A stretch of DNA of 61,363 nucleotides, from assembly GCA_946186505.1 (NCBI GenBank), contig CAMHNI010000016.1:1-61363 (forward strand), given 5' to 3'. Below, in pieces: positions 56,002 to 61,363 of the stretch (positions are counted from its first letter, which is position 1; each line of letters starts with the position of its first letter). The position numbers and the translations under genes were made by a program. The DNA is from an uncultured Prevotellaceae bacterium (GTDB taxonomy: Bacteria; Bacteroidota; Bacteroidia; Bacteroidales; Bacteroidaceae). A model generated the notes under the pieces. That model did not search any database. It worked only from the letters and a program-made list of their open reading frames with translations, and had not been told where the DNA came from.

Positions 56002-56280
56002 TTATTCTCCAATTGACTGACGGTATTCAAGAATCTTGTTTTGCAGTTCAGCATAGGCATCGGTACGTTTGTCGAGAGTCTGCTGATAGAGCAGCTGGGC
56101 TTCGAGTAGGTCACTCATGTTGGTGGTACCAGCACGGTAGTAATCACGGTGCAGGCGAAGGTTTTCTTCTGCCTGTTCGATGCTTTGCTGAGCAAGTTGG
56201 AGTTGTTGCTGAGATTCAATGACGCTGTTCCAGGCATTCTGCATACGGATTTGGAGCAGTTTGGAATTTGTCTTACCCTG
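56002..56280 (-). pseudogene. C-terminal fragment of a TolC-family outer membrane efflux protein, cut by an IS
   Basis: About 93 codons are open from the IS border to the stop: SKLLQIRMQNAWNSVIESQQ, then the typical TolC segment RDYYRAGTTNMSDLLEAQLL and YAELQNKILEYRQSIGE. A full TolC-like protein is about 420-480 residues, so roughly four fifths is missing. The missing N-terminal part is not found on the far side of the IS, which suggests a deletion or recombination next to the insertion. The internal ATG at 56244 could give an 80-residue peptide of doubtful use. Confidence 0.8.
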
Positions 56281-56309
56281 GAAAAAGTTGACTCATAGAA
56301 GTCAACAAA

Positions 56310-56705
56310 ATGAAGTATTATCGAACAGAAAAACAAAGACTTTATTACGACAAAGTGATAGCGCTTTATCGTGACAAGCACATGGGAAGAAAGAGTATAG
56401 AGAAAATAATTCCCGTGTCAAATTGGACTATTTCAGAATGGATTCGTAACTTTGTAGCCGAAAACCCAAGTTACAAGAGTGCGCGTATGAAACAGGCAGA
56501 AGAAAGACGGAAGAAGAAGGCTGTATTAGAGTCTGTCGCTTCTCCCATGCCCAGTGACATGAATTCGCTGAAGGCAGAAGTGGCTCGTCTGCGTACGGCT
56601 CTTAAGGAGGAATCTATTCGTGCCGACCTCTACGATGAGATGATAAATGTTGCAGAGGAGCAGTTCAAGATTCCCATCCGAAAAAAAGCTGGCACCAAGC
56701 AGTGA
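56310..56705 (+). CDS. IS3-type transposase OrfA (HTH)
   Basis: A 131-residue protein with an HTH at residues about 20-50 (KVIALYRDKHMGRKSIEKII, NWTISEWI) and a leucine-zipper-like helix near 85-110 (NSLKAEVARLRTALKEESIR). It binds the element ends. Seven A residues at 56681-56687 (frame CGA AAA AAA G) form a -1 slippery site 15 bp before the stop. The -1 frame is open from there into orfB, so the active transposase is probably an OrfAB fusion, as in other IS3 members. Confidence 0.9.
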   Translation: MKYYRTEKQRLYYDKVIALYRDKHMGRKSIEKIIPVSNWTISEWIRNFVAENPSYKSARMKQAEERRKKKAVLESVASPMPSDMNSLKAEVARLRTALKEESIRADLYDEMINVAEEQFKIPIRKKAGTKQ

Positions 56706-57709
56706 CGAGTCTGCATGCACTGGACCCTCAGAAGTATACGATAGAGGGCCAGTGCAGACTGCTTGGTGTATCGAAGCAGGCTTATTTCAAGAGAGACGAG
56801 GATGCCTTGATGAGAAAGCTGGCCCAGGAGGAGTTCGCGCTGAACTACATCCTTGAAATCCGCAAGAAGGATCCAGGCCTTGGGGGCGAGAAACTGTGGA
56901 AGATGTACAAGCGCGACTTCACAGGCAACAAGCCAATGGGGCGTGACCGGTTTGAGGCGCTTGTAGACAGATATGGCCTGAAGGTCAGGAAGCGGGTGCG
57001 CAAGCCTCGCACGACAGACTCCACGCATGGTCTGCCGGTCTGCCCGAACCTCATCAAGGACTTCATCCCAACGGCTCCCAACCAGCTGTGGGTGAGCGAC
57101 ATTACCTATATCGAAATATGGCTGGACGCCACCCGCTACTGCTTCTGCTTCCTGTCCATGATACTGGATGCGTATACAGAGGAGATAGTCGGCTGGAGCG
57201 TAGGTCCGACCCTCGATACGGAATACCCGCTACGCTCCCTCGAGACGGCCCTGGAGCGTATCAAGGACATCCCCAAGGAGCAACGGACGCTTATACATCA
57301 TTCTGACCGCGGCGTGCAGTATGCCAGCAAACGCTATGTGGAGCTGCTGACGCAGCACGGCATCCGTATCAGCATGACCGAGGACGGGAACCCCAAGGAG
57401 AACCCGCAGGCCGAGCGCATCAACAACACGATGAAGAACGAACTGCTCAAGGACAAGCGCTTCAGGGCACTTGATGAGGTAATTGCAGCAATTACCATGG
57501 CCGTCAGATTCTACAACGAAGAGCGCATGCATATGAGTATCGACATGATGACACCAAGGGAGGCGGCCAACTGTACAGGCGAGCTGAGGAAACATTGGAG
57601 AAGCCTCAGACAGGAGCACATCAAGGCAAGGCGAGCCGAGACTCAGGCAGAAGAGGCGACGGTACCAATGCCGCAGCCTGCCGTTATCCCACTGGCCCAG
57701 AGTGTTTAA
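56702..57709 (+). CDS. IS3-type transposase OrfB (rve integrase core)
   Basis: A 335-residue DDE transposase domain, read from a GTG overlapping the orfA stop (GTGA) or, more likely, by -1 frameshift from orfA. An HTH_21-like part (LNYILEIRKKDPGLGGEKLW) precedes the catalytic core: D in QLWVSDITYIE near 131, D in LIHHSDRGVQYAS near 200, E in NPQAERINNTMKNEL near 236, matching DD(35)E spacing. The C-terminal tail is Ala/Glu/Pro rich. The catalytic triad is intact and no stops are present, so the copy may be active. Confidence 0.93.
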   Translation: MTSLHALDPQKYTIEGQCRLLGVSKQAYFKRDEDALMRKLAQEEFALNYILEIRKKDPGLGGEKLWKMYKRDFTGNKPMGRDRFEALVDRYGLKVRKRVRKPRTTDSTHGLPVCPNLIKDFIPTAPNQLWVSDITYIEIWLDATRYCFCFLSMILDAYTEEIVGWSVGPTLDTEYPLRSLETALERIKDIPKEQRTLIHHSDRGVQYASKRYVELLTQHGIRISMTEDGNPKENPQAERINNTMKNELLKDKRFRALDEVIAAITMAVRFYNEERMHMSIDMMTPREAANCTGELRKHWRSLRQEHIKARRAETQAEEATVPMPQPAVIPLAQSV

Positions 57710-57757
57710 CAGCAGGGAGGAGAAAAGTAAATCATCAACAACTTAAAACGTAGCAAT

Positions 57758-57964
57758 ATGAAGAAAAGTAATTATCAGCTGATAAAACAGCAACTGGAGA
57801 TTATCAAGGAGATAGAGGAACTCTATTTTCCTGCAATGTCAAAAGGCGGGGATCCCGTGATTGACGGCAAGACTTTCAGAGAGGCCATCTTCGACCAGGC
57901 AAACGTCCTTTTCATCTATTTGGAAGAGGTGCTTGAAGATGAAGAAGACCATCTGGTGGATTAG
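57758..57964 (+). CDS. Small acidic protein of unknown function next to the IS
   Basis: A 68-residue protein (MKKSNYQLIKQQLEIIKEIE, then LYFPAMSKGGDPVIDGKTFR) ending in an acidic tail EEVLEDEEDHLVD. It should form two or three helices. I do not recognise a family. It lies 48 bp after orfB on the same strand and before the GTCAAC array, so it may be a passenger or accessory gene of the IS. No consensus promoter is seen in front of it. Confidence 0.55.
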   Translation: MKKSNYQLIKQQLEIIKEIEELYFPAMSKGGDPVIDGKTFREAIFDQANVLFIYLEEVLEDEEDHLVD

Positions 57965-57971
57965 CAATCCC

Positions 57972-58195
57972 GTCAAGCAATTACAGGGTATGCAAGAAGA
58001 AATAACGGATTCTCCTTGCATAATCCCTGGAAATTGTTTACTTTTGCACCCTGTCAACTAAGAATAGGGTTAATGACTAAGCCGTCAACCCATAGCAGGG
58101 TTATAAGGTGAGAGTCAACATAAAAAAGTTTTAACGTTTAACCGAGTCAACCTATCTAAGGGTTAAGCAAAAAAGGTAGTCAACCTAAATCAGGG
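57972..58195 (+). repeat. Array of GTCAAC-N7-AGGG motifs
   Basis: Motif starts lie at 57972 (GTCAAG), 58053, 58084, 58114 (degenerate second half), 58146 and 58179; the last five are 31, 30, 32 and 33 bp apart, about three helical turns. Most continue AGGGTTA. AAC(C) and GGGTT can pair, giving each unit a small hairpin. The same 17-bp motif, inverted, forms the IS left end at 56276-56292. Confidence 0.75.
58015..58046 (+). promoter_or_regulatory. Putative promoter reading into the GTCAAC array
   Basis: CTTG (58015-58018; one mismatch to TTTG), 20-bp spacer, TACTTTTG (58039-58046). Transcription would begin about at the first array unit (58053). Confidence 0.55.
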
Positions 58196-58217
58196 AACTA
58201 CAGGCATAATGTTTAAA

Positions 58218-58289
58218 GTTAAGGTTAAGGTTAGGGTTAAGGTTAGGGTTAGGGTTAAGGTTAAGTTTAACGTCAACGTTATCGTTCTT
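58218..58289 (+). repeat. Telomere-like hexamer array GTTAAG/GTTAGG
   Basis: Eight in-register hexamers (58218-58265) mix GTTAAG and GTTAGG, followed by degenerate TTTAAC, GTCAAC, GTTATC and GTTCTT. It contains GGGTTA words. A minus-strand -7 element (TACCTTTG, 58299-58306) points into it without a good -33. The K-V/R-V dipeptide frame it creates is not treated as a gene. Confidence 0.75.
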
Positions 58290-58342
58290 AAGACAATGCA
58301 AAGGTACGACATCCGGCGGGGGCGCTGTCGGTTTCCGTCAGT

Positions 58343-58525
58343 TTACTCCACGTCTATGCAGAATTTTGCAGAAAGAAATTTGATGATGTTCGGCGGAAGC
58401 AGCTTTGCCGTTGGTTCCATGCCCATCGCCTCCAGCTCGCGCCTATAGGGTTCACACCATCTGTTCAGCGTCCTGACGCTGACGCCAGCACAGTCTGCTA
58501 ATTGTTGCTTGGTCATTGCTTTCAT
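58343..58525 (-). CDS. DUF4248-type HTH protein
   Basis: A 60-residue DNA-binding protein (MKAMTKQQLADCAGVSVRTL, NRWCEPYRRELEAMGM, then LPPNIIKFLSAKFCID). It looks like the DUF4248 family found in Bacteroidales accessory regions next to VapE/VirE-type genes, as here. The recognition helix is VSVRTLNRWC, AlpA/MerR-like. It may regulate the island or serve as an excision or replication factor; neither is shown. The start is MKAMTKQ (58525) or M4. Confidence 0.75.
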   Translation of the reverse strand: MKAMTKQQLADCAGVSVRTLNRWCEPYRRELEAMGMEPTAKLLPPNIIKFLSAKFCIDVE

Positions 58526-58764
58526 ACTTACTATTTATATTTTAAAAAAAACTGAGGGATCTGTGAGATCTGTGTGACACGTTTGACGCCGCCATTCGGG
58601 GCGTTTGGAGCCTCCAAACGGGGTGAATGGCGCCGCTATTCGGGTGGTTTGGGGCCGCTATTCTCTGGTGACGGATGACGGATGACAGTAGAAATTATAA
58701 AAGTTATTGCGTACCGTGTGCACGCGCGGTACGCGTAGCCTTCCCCGAATCCGTCCGTCACCCG
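58526..58764. repeat. Nested inverted repeats between the VapE and DUF4248 genes
   Basis: CTGTGAGATCTGTGTGAC (58561-58578) is identical to copies at 1140 and 1189. A two-part palindrome follows: GCCATTC/GAATGGC (58591-58597, 58625-58631) around CGTTTGGAG-C-CTCCAAACG (58602-58620). CGGATGACGGATGAC (58672-58686) pairs with GTCATCCGTCATCCG (58764-58778), which reaches into the VapE stop. GCGTACCG and CGGTACGC pair near 58711-58735. No gene is seen. Confidence 0.7.
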
Positions 58765-60057
58765 TCATCCGTCATCCGCCATCGCACGCAGCCGCGACTT
58801 GATCTCCTCCGCCGTCCGCTGCACGACGATATAGCCGCGCGAGGTCTTCGTGCGCCTGAACTCGAACCCTAAGGTCGTGAAGGCACGGCCCAGGCGGACG
58901 GCATTGATCTGGTGAACCATATTCCCGCTGACTATCTGCATGGCACGGCTCACTGGCATGAACTCGCCACCCTCCACGCCGACGGGCGGACGGAAGTAGA
59001 CGTCGACCAGCTCCTCCTCCAGCCGCGGCGTCTCAAACTGGCGGTTGTGCACCGCCAGCCTGAGGATCTCCTCGCGCGAGAACCAGAAGCGGAAGCCCTC
59101 GCGGTAGAGCGCATACGCCTGGGCATAGACGCCCTCGTAGTCGAAGGGCACCTCGCGCGGCGAGGTAATGCTCTCCACCTCGAACGGCAGCCAGCGGCGG
59201 TTGCCCGTCGGGTCGCTGAGGAACTGCACGTTGTTGCCCGTGCCGCAGAACGAGGCGATGTGCTTGCGGTGCTCGTGGAAGTGGGCGTAGGCCGCCCGCT
59301 CGTCTATCGACGGCATCGTCACCGCCGCCTTCAGCTGGTTCAGCTCCGACGGTCGCATCGTGTCCAGCTCCTCGCAGCACACCAACCCGTACTGCGCCAA
59401 CGTCAGCAGGTCGTCGCGCCCCATCCTCTGGGCGTTCGTCTTCGTGTAGAAATACGTGCGAAGCTCAGGCGGCAGCAGGTAGTTGAACCACGTCGTCTTG
59501 TACGACCCCTGCTCGCCTATCAGCACCAGGATGACGTTGTTCACCACCGAGTCGTCCACCCAGCCCGCCACCATGCCCACCAGCCACTTCCTGAAGTACT
59601 CCGCAAACAGCAGCTGTTCCTCGACGCCGCCCCTGACGTTCACCGATACCGACATCGCCAGGATATGGTCCTCGCCGTTCCACGGAGGCAGGTGGTCCAG
59701 GTAGAAGCGGAACGGATGGAACTCAGGCACGAAGTCCGACTCTATGACGCGGTACATGTCCTGCACCCGCACCGTCTTCGTCGCCGACAGCTCCGCCCAC
59801 AGCGAATTGACGATGCGGTCGCTGATGGGCTGCCAGTTGTCTGTATCGGGGATGCGGAACTCCACTCGCCCCGTTATCACGTTGTGCCTGAGCAGCACCC
59901 GGTCCATCAGGAAGTTCTGGATGTCCTCCACCGTGGCATACACCTCCTGCCACGGCTTCTTATGCTCAGATTCCCCACCCCTCTTAGGGGCGGGGTGGCC
60001 TTTGGCCGGGGCGGGGTGCTTCTTCTCTGCATTTCCCTCTTTCTTCTTCATAGACAA
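58765..60057 (-). CDS. VapE/VirE-family P-loop ATPase, with a repeat-derived N-terminal insert
   Basis: A 430-residue protein of the virulence-associated E group. Walker A is IGEQGSYKTTWFNYL near residue 185, Walker B-like LVCCEELDTM, then FCGTGNNVQFLSDPTGNRRW and LPFEV, typical of the family, which resembles SF3-type replicative helicases of phages and islands. Residues about 11-30 (AEKKHPAPAKGHPAPKRGGE) come from the dispersed palindrome at 59971-60008. The last codons (DDG, stop) lie in an inverted repeat. The minus-strand promoter is at 60072-60103. With DUF4248 it marks a mobile-island remnant. Confidence 0.88.
   Translation of the reverse strand: MSMKKKEGNAEKKHPAPAKGHPAPKRGGESEHKKPWQEVYATVEDIQNFLMDRVLLRHNVITGRVEFRIPDTDNWQPISDRIVNSLWAELSATKTVRVQDMYRVIESDFVPEFHPFRFYLDHLPPWNGEDHILAMSVSVNVRGGVEEQLLFAEYFRKWLVGMVAGWVDDSVVNNVILVLIGEQGSYKTTWFNYLLPPELRTYFYTKTNAQRMGRDDLLTLAQYGLVCCEELDTMRPSELNQLKAAVTMPSIDERAAYAHFHEHRKHIASFCGTGNNVQFLSDPTGNRRWLPFEVESITSPREVPFDYEGVYAQAYALYREGFRFWFSREEILRLAVHNRQFETPRLEEELVDVYFRPPVGVEGGEFMPVSRAMQIVSGNMVHQINAVRLGRAFTTLGFEFRRTKTSRGYIVVQRTAEEIKSRLRAMADDG
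59971..60008. repeat. Dispersed G/C palindrome inside the VapE-like gene
   Basis: CCCCT/AGGGG core with GGGGCGGGGT tails. Its first 14 bp (TTCCCCACCCCTCT) are identical to the copy at 61209-61222. It is in frame, encoding part of HPAPAKGHPAPKRGG. Confidence 0.75.
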
Positions 60058-60071
60058 TAAGAATTTGCATA

Positions 60072-60103
60072 CAAAGTTACGAAATCCTCGGGGGCTTTAC
60101 AAG
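60072..60103 (-). promoter_or_regulatory. Promoter of the VapE-like gene
   Basis: Minus-strand CTTG (60100-60103; one mismatch), 20-bp spacer, TAACTTTG (60072-60079); the ATG follows after about 14 bp. Confidence 0.75.
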
Positions 60104-60168
60104 GTTTTTACCGCTGGGTTAAGCCCTGGGTTAAGAATCCGAGCCTGAGTAAAAACGTGAGTAATAAA

Positions 60169-60200
60169 TTTGGCCTTTTAGTGATATTTTCGTATCTTTG
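60169..60200 (+). promoter_or_regulatory. Promoter of the 145-codon gene
   Basis: TTTG (60169-60172), 20-bp spacer, TATCTTTG (60193-60200). The ATG at 60209 begins 8 nt after the -7, leaving a leader of about 0-4 nt. Confidence 0.85.
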
Positions 60201-60208
60201 CATCCGAA

Positions 60209-60646
60209 ATGGCAAAACGAACATTAGAAGACTTTTACAAAGAAAGTAAGCGTATTAGAGAAGAAGTCCTGCAACAAGCGGAACTTCTGAAAGGGTGTCC
60301 TTTACGCTTTATTATCACCAATGAAATTACAATGCGGGTGGAGATTACCAAAACAGACCTAAAGACCATTGTAAGCAAGAACTTGGGCGATGACAAGTTT
60401 AATGCCATTAAGAATGCACTGGCGAAAGACATTCCTGGATATCTCGCAAAAGCCACCTACTTGGGATGGAGAACCGTTGCTGAAGGAAAGCATTTTGAAA
60501 GTGCCTACTTTGCCTATTTCAGTCGTGAGTTGGGTTGCCGCACCATCCTTTGTATGCGCCGAATGACAGATGGTGACATCTACAAACCATACGCCATTAT
60601 CAATGACCACACATTTGCTGAAGCAGAGAATGAACTAAGGGAATAA
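60209..60646 (+). CDS. Protein of unknown function (145 residues), nearly leaderless
   Basis: I do not recognise this family. The product is soluble, mixed alpha/beta, without a signal or membrane segment. The N-terminal helix is charged (KRTLEDFYKESKRIREEVLQ), followed by a strand pair CPLRFIITNEITMRVEITKT, a K-rich helical middle (LGDDKFNAIKNALAKDIPGY) and a C-terminal part with LGCRTILCMRRMTDGDIYKP. It has a perfect promoter of its own and almost no leader. It faces a convergent promoter driving a repeat-containing RNA that would stop at its 3' border. The setting, next to a VapE-type island, suits a defence or toxin-type accessory gene, but this is only a guess. Confidence 0.7.
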   Translation: MAKRTLEDFYKESKRIREEVLQQAELLKGCPLRFIITNEITMRVEITKTDLKTIVSKNLGDDKFNAIKNALAKDIPGYLAKATYLGWRTVAEGKHFESAYFAYFSRELGCRTILCMRRMTDGDIYKPYAIINDHTFAEAENELRE

Positions 60647-60791
60647 ATAACTCCGTCTTAACAAGTCGCTTGCCGATACAAACGGGGCTCTTGCCTTAGA
60701 CGGAGCTTGGAGAGTGTACACATTAGCAAGTCGCTTGCCGATACAAACGGGGCTCTTGCCCTATGGTTACACTTTGTCTCTATTCACTTTG
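60645..60791 (-). ncRNA. Candidate structured RNA with two 34-nt double-hairpin repeats
   Basis: A minus-strand transcript from a consensus promoter (60798-60829) would carry two identical 34-nt repeats (60727-60760 and 60662-60695) separated by 31 nt. Each repeat folds into GGC-AAGA-GCC and CAAG-CGA-CTTG hairpins; copy 1 extends these to GGGC/GCCC and GCAAG/CTTGC. The second repeat is enclosed by CTCCGTCT/AGACGGAG (60698-60705 with 60651-60658), followed by TTATTTATT, a possible terminator. No coding potential of note. The same hairpins could form in the 3' UTR of the facing gene, but the promoter favours the minus strand. Confidence 0.55.
60662..60760. repeat. Two identical 34-bp direct repeats
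   Basis: CAAGTCGCTTGCCGATACAA followed by ACGGGGCTCTTGCC, at 60662-60695 and 60727-60760, with a 31-bp spacer. Two copies only, and no cas gene nearby. Confidence 0.9.
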
Positions 60792-60797
60792 ATGATG

Positions 60798-60829
60798 CAA
60801 AGATAAGTATAAATTCCGGAAAAACCAAA
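60798..60829 (-). promoter_or_regulatory. Promoter of the candidate repeat RNA
   Basis: Minus-strand TTTG (60826-60829), 20-bp spacer, TATCTTTG (60798-60805). No coding region lies downstream in this direction before the end of the convergent gene. Confidence 0.8.
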
Positions 60830-60851
60830 TTTTCAAGAAGAAAAAACGTAT

Positions 60852-61363
60852 TCACAACTCATTTTCCTCTAAAATCTCACGGAATCGCCGGGCTATGGTC
60901 ACCATACGGTCGAATGGTCTGCGCGTCTTTGAGGTCTGCATATCGAAAGCCCATTCATCAAAAGGCCTTACGAAATCCGTTTGACTAATCTGCTTCACCG
61001 AGTCCTTCTTATATGGCTTGTTCACCTCCTCGGGCATCACCCGCCGGATGAAGGTGTCGAAGCCGTCGAAGTCGGAGTCGCGGCAGTAGCCCTTGTCCAC
61101 CAGAATGCGGTACACCGCCTGCCAGTGACTTTGCTGGCAGAACAGCGGCCCGTCGCCCAGTCGCTCTACCATCAACAACGTAATACACCGTCGCATCCGC
61201 TCCTCTTGTTCCCCACCCCTCTGAGGGTCGGGGTTAGGGGCGGGGTAAGCCTCCGGCTCCAACACAATCTGGATTCTGACACCAAGGTTCTTCGGGCCTG
61301 GTGCAGCTGCTCAAGCAGACGGTTGATGAATCCGAGGGCATCCTCGTTGTTATCGAAATTCAT
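60852..61363 (-). pseudogene. Frameshifted hypothetical gene at the window edge
   Basis: Translation from the ATG at the right edge gives MNFDNNEDALGFINRLLEQL, then HQA, and soon runs into repeat-derived sequence and a stop. The -1 frame continues naturally from NLGVRIQIVLEPEA through CITLLMVERLGDGPLFCQQS to RRFREILEENEL. Restoring one base in the GCCCG tract near 61294-61298 would join them into about 165 residues. The middle holds a repeat-coded YPAPNPDPQRGG. The C-terminal part is a soluble, helical domain I cannot name. It sits upstream of the VapE island on the same strand. A sequencing error is possible. Confidence 0.55.
61209..61250. repeat. Dispersed G/C palindrome inside the right-edge gene
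   Basis: TTCCCCACCCCTCT...AGGGGCGGGGT, closely related to the copy at 59971-60008. It encodes AYPAPNPDPQRGGE in the continuing frame. Confidence 0.7.

Larger units (their letters stand above)
56275..58197 (+). mobile_element. IS3-family insertion sequence with a multi-copy right end (ends tentative)
   Basis: The left end is taken at CCCT-N7-GTTGAC (56276-56292), 17 bp. Its reverse complement, GTCAAC-N7-AGGG, occurs in direct orientation at 58053, 58084, 58146 and 58179 and, with one change, at 57972. The outermost copy (58179-58195) is the best right end, giving about 1.9 kb. No convincing target duplication is visible. The element carries orfA, orfB and perhaps the 68-codon gene. Its left side interrupts a tolC-type gene. 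If the true right end is nearer, the small gene would be outside. Confidence 0.6.

Noticed and set aside
57972..58195. A CRISPR array of about 31-bp units
   Set aside because: Only a 17-bp gapped motif is kept, spacing varies from 30 to 33, and the motif equals the IS left end.
58209..58448. A 79-residue protein of K-V/R-V dipeptides
   Set aside because: It is the translation of a hexamer repeat continuing through a promoter and the antisense of the DUF4248 gene.
58912..60060. A long plus-strand frame opposite the VapE-like gene
   Set aside because: It is the antisense of a well-supported P-loop gene; its composition (His, Arg, Val, Leu rich) is typical of a shadow frame.
60662..60760. A minimal CRISPR array (two 34-bp repeats, 31-bp spacer)
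   Set aside because: Only two repeats, no cas genes or leader, and each repeat folds into two hairpins under its own promoter; a structured RNA explains it better.

Overview
This window looks like chromosome of a Bacteroidales bacterium, most likely Prevotella or a close relative. Three things point there: many TTTG-N19/20-TAnnTTTG promoters, the Bacteroidetes order of the ATP synthase operon (atpD-atpC-small membrane gene-atpB-E-F-H-A-G, with a signal-peptide-bearing AtpB and a short AtpC), and family markers such as a DUF5103 protein, a DUF5686 protein, GxxExxY, DUF4248 with a VapE-like ATPase, and a primary sigma factor lacking region 1.1. No rRNA, tRNA or CRISPR array was recognised.

Layout. 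1-2 kb: repeat-rich DNA with a deleted GxxExxY gene and a hexapeptide acyltransferase. 2-7 kb: a membrane-tethered propeller/AraC regulator, a DUF5103 protein, an Rpn nuclease and an AAA+ ATPase remnant. 7-11.6 kb: a very large DUF4011/SF1-helicase/Vsr-like/DUF3320 protein resembling the antiphage protein Hhe. 11.7-17.2 kb: a polysaccharide cluster in two divergent arms (flippase and GT2; GT2, GT2 and a GT4-like gene). 17.3-18.9 kb: a secreted serine hydrolase. 18.9-26.3 kb: the F1Fo ATP synthase operon. 26.4-29.6 kb: ilvB, ilvN and an acyl-ACP thioesterase. 29.7-35.1 kb: tex, dnaB and infC-rpmI-rplT, with a candidate small RNA between rplT and dnaB. 35.4-42.1 kb: a small lytic transglycosylase, the iorAB-ROK kinase operon, an ABC-F ATPase and engB. 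42.3-46.1 kb: rho, a sugar nucleotidyltransferase and rpoD. 46.1-55.8 kb: an outer-membrane DUF5686 protein, an AddAB-like helicase-nuclease pair, a lipid kinase and miaA.

The last 5.5 kb are accessory: GNAT and TolC remnants, an IS3-family element with a probable -1 frameshift, an array of GTCAAC-N7-AGGG motifs matching the IS left end, a telomere-like hexamer array, a DUF4248/VapE island, and a small module. That module has a nearly leaderless 145-codon gene of unknown function facing a strong promoter for a candidate ncRNA built from two 34-nt double-hairpin repeats.

Three themes cross the window. Short G/C-rich palindromes recur between genes and also in frame inside genes (ilvN, the ABC-F gene, the VapE gene and a broken gene at the right edge). 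Three genes have start codons only 4-8 nt after the -7 element, so their mRNAs are probably leaderless. Two loci, at about 33.6 kb and 60.8 kb, have exact promoter consensus driving short structured non-coding transcripts; these are the best candidates for undescribed biology.
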